Source: PALSA-1355 sp035496575 (lineage in GTDB: Bacteria; Planctomycetota; Planctomycetia; Pirellulales; PALSA-1355). Taken from it: a stretch of DNA of 64,000 bases. Both the position numbers and the translations under genes were made by a program. The stretch lies in contig DATJEN010000238.1 in the NCBI GenBank assembly GCA_035496575.1, positions 8,826-72,825 of the forward strand. The letters are read 5' to 3'. How positions within the stretch are numbered: position 1 is the first letter of the stretch; each line of letters opens with the position of its first letter. Below are positions 17,878 to 27,379 of this stretch, in pieces. Under the pieces are notes generated by a model. That model made no database searches and was not told the DNA's origin. It saw only the letters and a list, made by a program, of their open reading frames with translations.

Positions 17878-18801
17878 ATGATTGAATACGATCGTCAGAA
17901 TTGGCTGAAGTCGGTACTCTCCTTCCGCGGCACCGCCTTGCGGCAGGCATGGGGCCGCATTCTCGCGGTCACCGCGTATGCCATTGCCATGGAGGCCGTA
18001 TTCCAGTTTGCGGCTGCCAATGGCAATCAGAATGTGCTGGCCGTCTTCACCAATCTCCCGCCCACAATCCACGCGGTGCTTGGAACCCTGTTGGGATTTC
18101 TGATCGTGTTCCGAATGAACGCCTCGAACAATCGTTACTGGGAAGGACGCTCCAGTTGGGGACAAATCATCAACGCCAGCCGCAACCTGGTACGCGTCGG
18201 CGTGGCCCATACGGACGACGGCGCCCGGCTGGCCAATCTCGTATCGGGTTACGTGATTTGCCTGCGTCGTTCGCTGCAGGGCAGTCTCGACATGATGGAA
18301 ACCGAGGAATTCCTGCCCGAGGATCTGTGCCGCCGGGCCGAGTTCTTTGGCAATCCGCCGACGGCGGTGGCTTTCGCGATTTCCGAATGGATCGAGACGG
18401 AATATCGGCAAGGCGCCCTCGATTCGTCACTGGTGCGCCACATGGAAGACCAGCTATCAAAGCTCATCGACGCACAAGGTTCCTGCGAAAAAATTCGCAA
18501 GACCCCGATGCCCTTCGTGTATGCCGTGATGGTCAAGCAGCTCATCATGGTTTATCTGATGACCTTGCCCTTCGCGGTGGGCGACCAGTGCGGCTGGTGG
18601 ACACCGGTGGTGGTGGCGATGGTGGCGCTCGGCCTGTTCGGCGTTGAGGAAGCCAGCGTCGAAATCGAAGATCCCTTCGGGTCGGCGGACAACTGTCTCG
18701 ACATGGTGACTTATACGGTCACCATTTCGCGGGACGTCGGTCAAATGGCCGCGCGCAAAAAACCGCGTCAGACGCTGGTGGAGTCGGTCGAAGAAGGCTG
18801 A
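17878..18801 (+). CDS. Bestrophin-family anion channel protein
   Basis: 307 residues of the bestrophin/RFP-TM (UPF0187) family, membrane channels for chloride and related anions. Supporting features are the N-terminal WLKSVLSFRGTALRQAWGRI, the helix TIHAVLGTLLGFLIVFRMNASNNRYWEGRSSWG (the family's most conserved region), and the late FGVEEASVEIEDPFG followed by NCLDMV. The ATG at 17878 is chosen because the preceding 42 residues of open frame look non-coding. No regulatory domain is fused. Transport selectivity is unknown. Confidence 0.92.
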   Translation: MIEYDRQNWLKSVLSFRGTALRQAWGRILAVTAYAIAMEAVFQFAAANGNQNVLAVFTNLPPTIHAVLGTLLGFLIVFRMNASNNRYWEGRSSWGQIINASRNLVRVGVAHTDDGARLANLVSGYVICLRRSLQGSLDMMETEEFLPEDLCRRAEFFGNPPTAVAFAISEWIETEYRQGALDSSLVRHMEDQLSKLIDAQGSCEKIRKTPMPFVYAVMVKQLIMVYLMTLPFAVGDQCGWWTPVVVAMVALGLFGVEEASVEIEDPFGSADNCLDMVTYTVTISRDVGQMAARKKPRQTLVESVEEG

Positions 18802-18963
18802 CGGACCCGGCACCGACCTGCGCGTGCGATGCCAGGTTTTCTCGGTCCGCTGAGGTCGATTTCCGGCTCGGGAAATCGGCGAATTCTCGCGTCTAAACGT
18901 GACCTATGCTTGTGATGCGATCGCTGCCAGCGTGGATCAATATCCGAATTGCGAGATTGCTGT

Positions 18964-20433
18964 ATGCCCGGTTTTGCCGCCAGCGACGCGCGGGGCGAGT
19001 CGACTTACGAGAATCCGGCCCTGTCCAACCGGCTGATCGTGGCGAGCGAAATTCGCTTGTCCGAAATCATTTCGGCTTTGTCGGTCGCACTCGACATCAC
19101 CCAGGGCAATCCAAAAGGGCACTGCATGCGCAGTGCCATCATCGGCATGCGATTGGCCGAGCAACTGCGGCTGTCGACTGCCGATCGCTCGGCCCTGTTC
19201 TACGCTCTGCTGCTCAAAGATCTGGGCTGCTCGAGCAATGCCGCCAAGATGGCGTACTTGTTTGCCGCCGACGATCTCGTGGTCAAGCGGTCGTTGCGAA
19301 TGATCAATTGGAACCGCCCCGGCGAATGCCTGACGAACTGTTGGGCTCAGTGTGCCGCCGGCGGATCGCTGTACGAAAAACTGCTGCAGATGGCTGTCAT
19401 TCTGCGCAGCGGAGCCAAGGGCGCGCGAAAGATCGCCGAAATCCGTTGCGAGCGCGGGGCAGATATTGCCCGCATGTTGCAATTGCCGGAGGCCACGGCC
19501 GGGGCGATCTATGAGCTCGACGAGCATTGGGACGGCGAGGGAAATCCGTGCGGACTCAAGGGCGAAGAGATTTCGCTCTTGGGCCGGATCTGTTGTGTGG
19601 CGCAGACGGTCGAGGTGTTCTATTCGGCGTACGGCTACCAGGCCGCGCTCAATGTCGCCGTGGAGCGGAGGTCGAGCTGGTTCGATCCGCAATTGGTCGA
19701 CGCGCTGGTAGCGCTAAAGCAAGACGCCTCGTTTTGGAACAGCCTGGCCAGCGACGATTTGCTCGTCGAGCTCGGCCACTGGGAGCCGGATGACGCCGTT
19801 TTGTTAGCCGACGAAGAGTGCTTGGACCGCGTGGCCGAGGCGTTTGCCAAGGTGGTCGACGCCAAGTCGCCCTGGACGTTTCAACACTCGACGCGGGTGG
19901 CGCAAATCAGCGTCGGCATAGCCGAGCAGTTTCAGTGCGCGCCAGAGCTGGTTCGCGATCTGCGCCGTGCCGCCCTGTTGCACGACATCGGCAAGCTCGG
20001 TGTCTCGAATTTGATTCTCGACAAAGCTGGCAAGCCGACGCCCGACGAATTAGCCCAGATTCGACGGCACCCGGAGTATACGTTGCAGATCCTGGAGCAG
20101 GTCGATGCTTTCCGGACCTTGGCCGACGTGGCCGGCGCGCATCACGAGCGGTTGGACGGCAATGGCTATCACCGCCAACTGACGGGCTATCAAATCCCGT
20201 GGGCCGCGCGCGTGTTGACGGTGGCCGATATTGCCGAAGCCATGTCGGCCCAACGACCATACCGCGAGGCCCTGCCCTGGCCAAAGATTCAACAAATCAT
20301 GGCGGCGGACGCGGGCGCGGGCGTCGACGCCGACTGCCTCCACGCGCTCGAATGTTGGCAGGACCGCAACCATTTGGAATCGCGCGTCGAGGCTCAACTG
20401 CACGAGGTCGAGCTGTTGGCCTCTGGGTTCTAG
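18964..20433 (+). CDS. HD-GYP domain protein, probable cyclic-di-GMP phosphodiesterase, with degenerate N-terminal HD domain
   Basis: 489 residues. The C-terminal domain (from ~290) is a complete HD-GYP: H-D-I-G-K-L-G at about 340-346, HHE-x-L-D-G-N-G-Y at about 393-402, and VLTVADIAEAMSAQRPYR. The family hydrolyses cyclic-di-GMP. The N-terminal half looks like a second HD-GYP-like domain that has lost its metal-binding His: the segment LLLKDLGCSSNAAKM has KD where HD is expected, although DEHWDGEGNPCGLKGEEI keeps a GYP-like loop. No receiver or sensor domain is fused. The ATG at 18964 is preferred over an upstream in-frame start at 18949. Confidence 0.9.
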   Translation: MPGFAASDARGESTYENPALSNRLIVASEIRLSEIISALSVALDITQGNPKGHCMRSAIIGMRLAEQLRLSTADRSALFYALLLKDLGCSSNAAKMAYLFAADDLVVKRSLRMINWNRPGECLTNCWAQCAAGGSLYEKLLQMAVILRSGAKGARKIAEIRCERGADIARMLQLPEATAGAIYELDEHWDGEGNPCGLKGEEISLLGRICCVAQTVEVFYSAYGYQAALNVAVERRSSWFDPQLVDALVALKQDASFWNSLASDDLLVELGHWEPDDAVLLADEECLDRVAEAFAKVVDAKSPWTFQHSTRVAQISVGIAEQFQCAPELVRDLRRAALLHDIGKLGVSNLILDKAGKPTPDELAQIRRHPEYTLQILEQVDAFRTLADVAGAHHERLDGNGYHRQLTGYQIPWAARVLTVADIAEAMSAQRPYREALPWPKIQQIMAADAGAGVDADCLHALECWQDRNHLESRVEAQLHEVELLASGF

Positions 20434-20712
20434 CTGCCGCGGACTCACCAGGCGCTCGATCGAGCCAACGGACCGACCTATCTATCTAGCTAATCTTTGG
20501 CGATTAGCGTCTTCCTGCCGACAACGGCGACGTGTCCTACCTGACCGTAATAGTTGGAACTGCTGGCACGGCGGGACCGATCGAAATGGAAAGCTGCGCC
20601 CTTTGAATTCCGACTGAGATGATGCGCGCAGGCGCAAACGGGCCAGACTGCGCGCTAGTCACGCCCCGCGCGTATCCCAGGGGTCAAAAGTTCTTGCCGC
20701 GGCAGGGAGGCC

Positions 20713-21846
20713 GTGTTGCTACGCGATTCCGCTTGCATCCTGCGACGATTGCTCGCGATCGCGCAGCTCCTGTGCGCGACGCTGGCGATGGGGCAAGCCC
20801 CGACTTCATCGGTCAGCGAGGGCATTTTGGCGCCAAGCCTCGATACCTCGCTGTTGGACGTCGACGCCAAGAGCGTGCCCATCTGCCTGGCCTCAATCTG
20901 GCAAGCCGACATGAGCCAGCCATACGGCGGCGGCATGCTCGGCAACAACGAATCCTATCAAGATCTTGGCCCGGGCGCGGCCGCCGTTTGCGATGAGTGC
21001 CCCCGGCGCGGCGCGCTGCTGTTCGTTGACTACGATAGCTGGAAAGGAATGCCCGATGCCGGCTGGCAGAATAATGGAATTAGTAGCGGGTTGAATTTCG
21101 GCACACGTCTCGGCCGGGTAAGCGATCTGACTGGCATCGGCTTTCAAATCGGCGGCAGCGCGGGCGCGTTCAACTGGAATGGAACCGATTTTCGCATCGC
21201 GCGGCAGGACCAAGCGCAGCCGCAGGGCTTTATCACGTACGGGTTTTTTCACAAGCCGAATGCCGACTCGAGTTGGAGCGCGGCGGTTGTTCAAGATTGG
21301 ATGATCAACGCCAACTATGGAGTATTCGCGGAGAATCCCACGCTTAGCCAAGGCAGGGCCCAATTGGGCTATGCCACCAGCGCGCTCAACGAGTTCGGCT
21401 TGTGGGGAACATGGCGGATGTGGAACGACCAGCGCACGGTCGCTGGCTTCGGAAACGTCAGCTGGCGATCCGTGAACCAAATCAACGCCTATTGGCACTA
21501 CAAGTGGTCGCCAGGCGGAGCGGATACCGTCGTGTGGGTCGGCGTGCCGGAACACGATCGCCCGGCCCCCCAGCGTGGTAGCTTGGGCGACTATATCATC
21601 GGCATCTCTGGCAACATACCACTCAACGATCGCGTGGCCGTGTATACCCTGGTGACCTACATGCACGCTTCGGCAGCGGCTGGCCCGGCCGGCTTTGAAG
21701 ACGAGGCCTGGAACTTCACGATCGGCGTCGCGCTCTATCCGGGGCGCAATGCGCGATCGAGCACGGTCGCCGGTCAGTGCTGGATGCCGCAGTTGCCGGT
21801 TGCCAACAACGGCTACTTCCTGGTCGATACGAACAGGACTTTTTGA
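20713..21846 (+). CDS. Probable outer-membrane beta-barrel-like protein (377 aa; possibly DUF6666)
   Basis: Planctomycete-type exported protein with an N-terminal signal region (residues 1-27, SACILRRLLAIAQLLCATLAMG). The body has many alternating aromatic and glycine strands (LFVDYDSWKG, GISSGLNFGTRLGRV, GFQIGGSAGAFNW, WSAAVVQDWMINANYGVFAEN, GLWGTWRMWNDQRTV), the pattern expected of a transmembrane beta-barrel. It ends with a positively charged and aromatic tail. I associate the pattern with a planctomycete domain of unknown function (DUF6666), with moderate certainty. The GTG at 20713 or the adjacent TTG is the start. Upstream, 20434-20712 holds nothing recognised. Confidence 0.75.
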   Translation: MLLRDSACILRRLLAIAQLLCATLAMGQAPTSSVSEGILAPSLDTSLLDVDAKSVPICLASIWQADMSQPYGGGMLGNNESYQDLGPGAAAVCDECPRRGALLFVDYDSWKGMPDAGWQNNGISSGLNFGTRLGRVSDLTGIGFQIGGSAGAFNWNGTDFRIARQDQAQPQGFITYGFFHKPNADSSWSAAVVQDWMINANYGVFAENPTLSQGRAQLGYATSALNEFGLWGTWRMWNDQRTVAGFGNVSWRSVNQINAYWHYKWSPGGADTVVWVGVPEHDRPAPQRGSLGDYIIGISGNIPLNDRVAVYTLVTYMHASAAAGPAGFEDEAWNFTIGVALYPGRNARSSTVAGQCWMPQLPVANNGYFLVDTNRTF

Positions 21847-21897
21847 GCAATCTTGAGCCGCGCCGCGCGCACGGTGCGTCGTTCCGGATCGCGGGTT

Positions 21898-22788
21898 TCA
21901 ATCGGCGAGTAAGAACTTCAAGAGCGCGGCCGATTCATAGAGTTCTGGCCCGTCGTGGCCCTTTGAATTGGCGCGCTCGGCGCCCAGGCCCTTCATCAGA
22001 ACGATCTCGGCGTCACCTCCCAGCTCGCGGTAGCGGCGGGCGAGCTCCACCGAGTTCGCGGCCGTCGGCACCAGCGTGTCCGGATCGCCATGCAGGTGCA
22101 GAATTTTGACGCCCGCCTTGGCCAGCGGAGCGAGATTGTCGACCGGGTTGAACTCGCTCGCGCGGCGCTCCAGTTCCTCAAGCGAGACGCCATAGTCCAG
22201 CCCCTTGACCGGTCCGGCAATGACGTTGGACAGGCCTGGATAGGTACGGAAATCCGTCGCGGGGCACATGCCCGCGATCCGCTCGACGCAGGCGGGATTG
22301 CGAAACGCCCAGCCATAGGCGATCAAGCCACCATGGCTATGGCACAACAGCCGGGCCCGTTTGTGAAGGTTGTGCTTCGCAACGAGTTGCTCGTAAAACT
22401 CCTGGCACAGCGCGGCCGCCGCCGGGCTGGCGTTGGAGGGCCCGACGTCGACGCCCGCGACATGAAAGCCGGCCCCCAGGAGTTTCTCGACATAGTAGCG
22501 GTGCGCCACCACGCCAAACCCATCGTTGACGGCAAGCCAGAATGGAAAGTCCCATACCCAGCGCCGTTCGGAATCGATGTCGCCCGTCGGCTTGATCAGG
22601 TAAGCAATGCGGTCCCGGGCGCGAAGCTCGACCAGCTCACCGCCGCTATACACGCCGGCGATCTTGGTCGGCACCTTCTGTATGTTGCGATTGGCCAGGG
22701 CTTTGGCGTCCGCAGCCTCGTCGGCTTGCGCATGCGCTACAAGCAAGCAGCACAGCCAAAACGATATCCACCGCACGACGCCGGCCAT
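21898..22788 (-). CDS. Exported alpha/beta hydrolase
   Basis: 296 residues after an ATG at 22788, beginning with a signal peptide (WISFWLCCLLVAHAQA). The alpha/beta-hydrolase core shows a nucleophile elbow in LLCHSHGGLIAYGW, a probable acid in HLHGDPDTLVP and a catalytic His in KGHDGPELYE. It resembles planctomycete prolyl-oligopeptidase or dienelactone-hydrolase-like proteins of unknown substrate. The stop of the upstream terpene-cyclase-like gene at 22790 abuts this start, so the two are almost certainly one transcript and probably act in the same exported pathway. Confidence 0.88.
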   Translation of the reverse strand: MAGVVRWISFWLCCLLVAHAQADEAADAKALANRNIQKVPTKIAGVYSGGELVELRARDRIAYLIKPTGDIDSERRWVWDFPFWLAVNDGFGVVAHRYYVEKLLGAGFHVAGVDVGPSNASPAAAALCQEFYEQLVAKHNLHKRARLLCHSHGGLIAYGWAFRNPACVERIAGMCPATDFRTYPGLSNVIAGPVKGLDYGVSLEELERRASEFNPVDNLAPLAKAGVKILHLHGDPDTLVPTAANSVELARRYRELGGDAEIVLMKGLGAERANSKGHDGPELYESAALLKFLLAD

Positions 22789-22789
22789 T

Positions 22790-23863
22790 CTAGTGCGCCC
22801 TGGGCACAAGCCTGGTCAAGCCCAGCATGGCCCAAGAACTGGCGGCGCACGTGATGGGGGTCAGCAGCTTCGAGCTACCGGGCGAGCCGTCAGGCGTCGA
22901 TCGAGAGATCATGGGCCAACTGCCATCGGCCGCCTGCGTCGCAACCAGAAAGTCGATGGCGCGCTTGATCTCGGGCCGCTCGGCCGTGTAACCGAGCAGC
23001 GATAGGACATACAACGTTTGGCCGGTGGCAAAAGCGTCGCTCTTGAGTTCCGGCACGGTCTGGCTCCAGCCACCATCGGCTCGTTGTAGCGCAAGCAACT
23101 CGTCGATGGCGGTTTGCAGAGTATCGCGCGGCTTACCGGCGCGCGCGGCAAGCAGCAGGTGCAGAGCTTTTTCCTGATGCAGGTCGGAGGGTTTGGCGGC
23201 TTCGAGCCAGGCGATCGCTTTGGTGAGCGATGCGCGGTGCGATTCAGCCCCGTCGGGTCTTGCTTCGCCGTCCAGCGCCATGATGATCCAGGCGGCGTCG
23301 GTGATCTGGGTTTCGTTGATTGGTGGGCGCCTGAGCCCGGCAAACCATTCCCACGATCCGTCGGCCTGTTGCTTGTTGACGATTTCGTCCGCGATCAACT
23401 TCAGGCTTTGTTTCTGTCCGTCTCCCAGCCACGACAACGAGCGGGCCGCCACAGCCAGAAACGGCAGTCCCATGTTGAGCCCTCGACCCTGGGGCCGTGG
23501 ATCGGGTGGATCGGCCGGATTGGGAAAGATTCTAGATGCCAGGAGCTTCTCCTTACTCCCAAGCAGCGATTCGACCGTGTCCGTCAAATACTTCTTGTCA
23601 ATCGCATATCCTTGCCGTTCGGCTTCGCCGAGCGCCCAGATGGCCACCGGCGCATGATGGCACGCGGCGCACTTCCGCGTGTTCAGCCAGGAGGCGCTTT
23701 CGGTTTGCACGTAAGTGATCGCGCGATCGACTGTCTGCTGGACCTGCTCGGTCGTCGCCGCGGGAAATTGGGCTGGAGGCGCCGCGGCCGGCGCTTCAGC
23801 TCGCGCAAGAGTTGCGCCGCCAAGGCTGAGCGACAACAGCGCGCACGCGAGAATGCGGGGCAT
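22790..23863 (-). CDS. Exported prenyltransferase/squalene-cyclase-like repeat protein with CxxCH motif
   Basis: 357 residues from the ATG at 23863, with a signal peptide (RILACALLSLSLGGATLARA). The repeats QQADGSWEW, QRADGGWSQ and TQAADGSWPM carry the QxxDGxW signature of terpene-cyclase/prenyltransferase alpha-toroid folds. Near the N-terminus C65-A-A-C68-H69 matches a c-type heme attachment site, unusual in this fold, although a zinc site cannot be excluded. The cyclase DxDD acid motif is not present, so it is unlikely to be a true squalene-hopene cyclase. First gene of a two-gene unit with the exported hydrolase. Confidence 0.88.
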   Translation of the reverse strand: MPRILACALLSLSLGGATLARAEAPAAAPPAQFPAATTEQVQQTVDRAITYVQTESASWLNTRKCAACHHAPVAIWALGEAERQGYAIDKKYLTDTVESLLGSKEKLLASRIFPNPADPPDPRPQGRGLNMGLPFLAVAARSLSWLGDGQKQSLKLIADEIVNKQQADGSWEWFAGLRRPPINETQITDAAWIIMALDGEARPDGAESHRASLTKAIAWLEAAKPSDLHQEKALHLLLAARAGKPRDTLQTAIDELLALQRADGGWSQTVPELKSDAFATGQTLYVLSLLGYTAERPEIKRAIDFLVATQAADGSWPMISRSTPDGSPGSSKLLTPITCAASSWAMLGLTRLVPRAH

Positions 23864-24073
23864 GATTCGACCTCGGGCTAAGGGGGGTCGCAAGGTGGGT
23901 GGTTTCACGGCGGGCCATCTTATTATAGGCGGATCGCAGTCAGCGTCCGAGCGAAACCTTTTAACCGCTAGTCAATAAAAAAAGCGGCGGCCCACGGCTG
24001 TCGGTCGCTAACCTATGCGGCGCGTGGAACTTTGGGGCGCGCGCCGTCTGCGTATCGGCCACTGCTCCACGGA

Positions 24074-24376
24074 TCATTCCAGCGTATGGGTGCCGTGCGT
24101 CATGGCGCCCCCAGCCCGGAGTGCGGCCGCGACGAGGGTCGTTTCGGCGAGCTCTTGTTCGGTCGCGCCGGCCTTTTTGGCCTTCTTGGCGTGAATTTCG
24201 ATGCAGTACGGACATTGGGTCGTCAGTGCGACCGCGACGGCCATGAGCTCTTTGTACTTGAGAGGAATGGCGCCTTCGCTGAAGGCGGCTTCGTCAAATG
24301 CCAGGAAGCCCTTGAAGCCTGCGGGCGCAAGCTCGCCAATCTTCTTGAACTTAGTCAGATTCTTCATGTCGTACAT
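24074..24376 (-). CDS. Carboxymuconolactone decarboxylase / AhpD-like family protein
   Basis: 100-residue single-domain protein of the CMD/AhpD superfamily. The redox-active motif is C55-P-Y-C58 followed by E-I-H62, the AhpD-type CxxCxxxH site, and is preceded by KYKELMAVAVALTTQ. The C-terminal AGATEQELAETTLVAAALRAGGA completes the fold. Such proteins act as alkylhydroperoxidase-like thiol reductants. No peroxiredoxin is adjacent. It diverges from the amidase gene across 191 bases with no recognised gene. Confidence 0.92.
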   Translation of the reverse strand: MYDMKNLTKFKKIGELAPAGFKGFLAFDEAAFSEGAIPLKYKELMAVAVALTTQCPYCIEIHAKKAKKAGATEQELAETTLVAAALRAGGAMTHGTHTLE

Positions 24377-24567
24377 GATGGCCTCCTTGAGTCAGAGTTT
24401 TGGTTTGTTGCCCGGCACCAGGATAACCGCGGGCCTCGGGCAGGACACGCTCCGCTGCGGAAAGTTCGGCGGCGGCGCTCGTGTGGTTCGCGTGGGTTGC
24501 GTGTGCCCGTGGCAAGACTTAGGATTTTTCGCGACCAGGCTACGCTTTTTTTGGCCACCAAACACAC

Positions 24568-25815
24568 ATGCAAACTACGGCCGCACGCCCGCTAGTGTCG
24601 GTTGAGGAAAGCGGCGCGTTTATTGAACGATTCTCGCTTCCGCCCACGCGCGAGGGCGCCCTGTCGGGCCTGCGGTTCGCCGTCAAAGACATCATCGACG
24701 TGGCCGGCTATGCGACCGGGTGCGGCAACCCGACCTGGCTGGCCACCCACCCGAAGGCAACGGTCTCGGCCGTGTGCGTCGAGCAATTGCGGGCCGCGGG
24801 TGCCGCGTGCGACGGCAAAACCGTGACCGACGAAGTCGCCTTCAGCTTGATTGGCGAAAACTATTTCTATGGCACCCCGCTCAATCCGGCCGCGCCCGAT
24901 CGCGCGCCTGGAGGTTCGTCGAGCGGGTCCGCCTCGGCGGTCGCTTGTGGGCTGGTCGATTTCGCACTGGGCAGTGATACCGGTGGATCGGTTCGCGTTC
25001 CGGCGAGCAACTGTGGAATTTGGGGCCTGCGTCCGACGCATGGCGTAATTTCGGTGGCGGGCGTGCTGCCGTTTGCGCCCACGTTCGATACGATCGGACT
25101 GTTCTCGCGAGAAGCGGACGTGCTGGTGCGCGCCGCGCAGGTTTTGCTCGGCGGCGAACCGGTTCCGCGAGCGGCGCCTGCAAGCATTCACCTTGTCAGC
25201 GAAGCGTTCGAGCTGGCCGATGAATCGGTGCGCGCTGCGCTCGCGCCAGCCGTCCAGGGTTTGCGCGCGCAATATCCGGGCCGGGTGCATTCGAGTTCAC
25301 TCGCCGACATTTGCGGAGACTCGAAAGCCGCGGATTTTGGCGTGTGGTTCCGAACGTATTGCTCGCTGCAATGGGGCGAGATCGCCAGCTCGCTCGGCGC
25401 TTGGATTGCGGCAGCCCAGCCTGAGTTTGGTCCTGCCACGAAGATCAGCTTCGAGATGGTCAACGGCTTTGACCGCAGCCGACTGGCCGAAGTGATCGCT
25501 GAGCGAGAGAGGCTCGCGCGAGGACTTGCACGCGGCCTGGCGGCGAATGACTTGCTGTGCCTTCCGACCACGCCCGCGGGCGCGCCGCTTCGCAACAGCG
25601 GACAGGACCGGCGCAGCGACTACTATCGGCGCGCGCTTTCGCTGACCTCGCTGGCCGGCATCGGCCGATTGCCGCAAGTTTCGATTCCCGTGGCGACGGT
25701 TGCCAATGCACCGATCGGGCTGTCGCTCGTCGGTGCGCGTGGGTGCGACATGCACTTGCTGGCCGTCGCAAGAACCCTGGCGGCGCATCTGGGCGCGGCG
25801 TCCCCCGATGCGTGA
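24568..25815 (+). CDS. Amidase-signature family amidase
   Basis: 415 residues with an intact Ser-cisSer-Lys triad: Lys40 in FAVKDIIDVAG, cis-Ser117 in PGGSSSGSASAV, and nucleophile Ser141 in GSDTGGSVRVP, 24 residues apart as in characterised amidases. It hydrolyses amide bonds; the substrate is unknown. The size is short for the family (usually 450-500), with a shortened C-terminal region, closest in feel to the AtzF-like or plant AMI1-like amidases. It ends nine bases before the convergent sugar dehydrogenase gene. Confidence 0.93.
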   Translation: MQTTAARPLVSVEESGAFIERFSLPPTREGALSGLRFAVKDIIDVAGYATGCGNPTWLATHPKATVSAVCVEQLRAAGAACDGKTVTDEVAFSLIGENYFYGTPLNPAAPDRAPGGSSSGSASAVACGLVDFALGSDTGGSVRVPASNCGIWGLRPTHGVISVAGVLPFAPTFDTIGLFSREADVLVRAAQVLLGGEPVPRAAPASIHLVSEAFELADESVRAALAPAVQGLRAQYPGRVHSSSLADICGDSKAADFGVWFRTYCSLQWGEIASSLGAWIAAAQPEFGPATKISFEMVNGFDRSRLAEVIAERERLARGLARGLAANDLLCLPTTPAGAPLRNSGQDRRSDYYRRALSLTSLAGIGRLPQVSIPVATVANAPIGLSLVGARGCDMHLLAVARTLAAHLGAASPDA

Positions 25816-25824
25816 GTCACCGCG

Positions 25825-27072
25825 CTATTTCGCGATGCGGAACAAGCCACGCCCATCCGACGCGTAGGTCATGAAGTATGCCTCGCCAGTGGCATCTTCG
25901 CCGAAGGACATGATGGGGATGCTGCGCGGCAAAGGAATCTCGCGATTGGCGGTCACTTTGCGAGATGCCTCGTCGTAGAACAGCGCCCACATTTTGCCGG
26001 TCACGTAATCGGCGTACAGATAACCGCCGACGAGCTCGGGAATCTGCTTGCCCCGGTAAACCATTCCGCCGGTGATCGATTTGCCGACGTCGTGGTGGTA
26101 CTCCCAAATGGGATCGACCATATCGGGGCGGTTCACGACGTTTTTCGGCGGCGCGCCCCCCTTGCGCACGAAGGGATGGAAGCCTTCGCGCACGTTCCAG
26201 CCATAGTTGCCGCCGCGCACGATGAGGTCGATCTCTTCCCAGGTCTCCTGACCCACGTCAGCGGCCCAGCACAGATTGGTAGCCGGATCGAAAGCCATTC
26301 GCCACACGTTTCGCAATCCGAGCGCCCAGATTTCAGGACGAGCGTCCGCTCGCCCGGCAAAAGGGTTGTCGCGCGGAATCGCGTAGGGCTTGCCGTCCTG
26401 GGCGTGATCGACGTCGATACGCAGGACCTTGCCGAGCAGCGTTGTCAGCTTCTGGCCATTGCCATAGGGATCGTTCGCCAGACCACCGTCGCCGACCGCC
26501 ACATAGAGATAGCCGTCCGGGCCAAACACGATCGTGCCGCCGTCGTGGTTCCAAAACGGCTTATCGATCGTGAGGATGACCTCCTCGGAAGCAGGATCGG
26601 CGCGGTTCGGATCATCCTTGCTCACACGGAAACGGGCGATGAGGTTCTGATGGGGCTTGTGCTTGTTCGTGTAGTAGATGAACAACTGCCCGTTCGTGGC
26701 GTACTGCGGGTGGAACGCCAGTCCCAATACTCCCTCTTCGTTTGTCTTGTCGTGATAGGCGACCTTGGGCTCGAGGTTCAAAAAAATCGAAGTCTGCTTC
26801 GCGGCCTGGTCGTTCGGAAAGACATGCACGACGCCCTGCTGGGTCGGTACGACCACGCGGTTCGATTTGTCGGTCGGTGCGGTCAACAGGATCGGCCGCA
26901 ATGGATCGTCTCGGCCAGTCTCCTCGACGCTTTGCCAACCGGTCCATTTCAGATCTGGAAAGGCGACTTCGATTTTGAGGTTTAACGGTCGCTGATCGAT
27001 CTCAGCCGCACGTAGCACCGGGGCTAATGTGGCGAGCGGGACCCATAAGAATGCCAAGGCGCGAAGCTGCAT
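25825..27072 (-). CDS. Exported PQQ-dependent sugar (aldose/sorbosone) dehydrogenase
   Basis: 415 residues from the ATG at 27072, starting with a signal peptide (LRALAFLWVPLATLAPVLRA). It has the six-bladed propeller pattern of soluble PQQ aldose dehydrogenases: GVLGLAFHPQY, NHDGGTIVFGPDGYLYVAVGDGG, LGKVLRIDVD, IWALGLRNVWRMAFDP, WAADVGQETWEEID and GGNYGWNVREG. It oxidises aldose sugars in the periplasm with PQQ as cofactor. The upstream ATG at 27114 is less likely because the signal peptide begins at 27072. Confidence 0.93.
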   Translation of the reverse strand: MQLRALAFLWVPLATLAPVLRAAEIDQRPLNLKIEVAFPDLKWTGWQSVEETGRDDPLRPILLTAPTDKSNRVVVPTQQGVVHVFPNDQAAKQTSIFLNLEPKVAYHDKTNEEGVLGLAFHPQYATNGQLFIYYTNKHKPHQNLIARFRVSKDDPNRADPASEEVILTIDKPFWNHDGGTIVFGPDGYLYVAVGDGGLANDPYGNGQKLTTLLGKVLRIDVDHAQDGKPYAIPRDNPFAGRADARPEIWALGLRNVWRMAFDPATNLCWAADVGQETWEEIDLIVRGGNYGWNVREGFHPFVRKGGAPPKNVVNRPDMVDPIWEYHHDVGKSITGGMVYRGKQIPELVGGYLYADYVTGKMWALFYDEASRKVTANREIPLPRSIPIMSFGEDATGEAYFMTYASDGRGLFRIAK

Positions 27073-27379
27073 AGGAAAGGTTCTCGAGAAAGAGGGCCTG
27101 AAGCGACCCTCCAATTAGCTGGCGGGCGTGCTCTGTATACCGGCCCGGTGGCCGACCCGCAAGCAAGTCCAAGGCGGAGGTCGCGGGCCGTGTTACGGCC
27201 AATTGAGCCGCGAATTACGGCACAACCGGCGAAATCGCCCCCGTGACGGCGGTTCGGCGCAACAATTGCCATTCGAGAGGGGGTGGCACGGCATTTTGCG
27301 GGGCTATGCGCCGGGTATGCCAGGCCCGCGGGCCGCGCGCAATTGGACTTAGCGAGTCCGAGTACGGGAGCAGGGCTGA
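27073..27379. other. Divergent intergenic region between sugar dehydrogenase and transporter
   Basis: No gene seen in these 307 bases. A small hairpin, GGACT (27345-27349) with AGTCC (27355-27359), lies just before the transporter start. No convincing promoter pair is visible in either direction. Confidence 0.4.

Noticed and set aside
24512..24525. 14-base match to the tRNA-Leu anticodon arm (13446-13459), suggesting an attachment-site remnant.
   Set aside because: The match is too short; repeats of this length are expected by chance in 64 kb, and no integrase or element boundary lies between the two sites.
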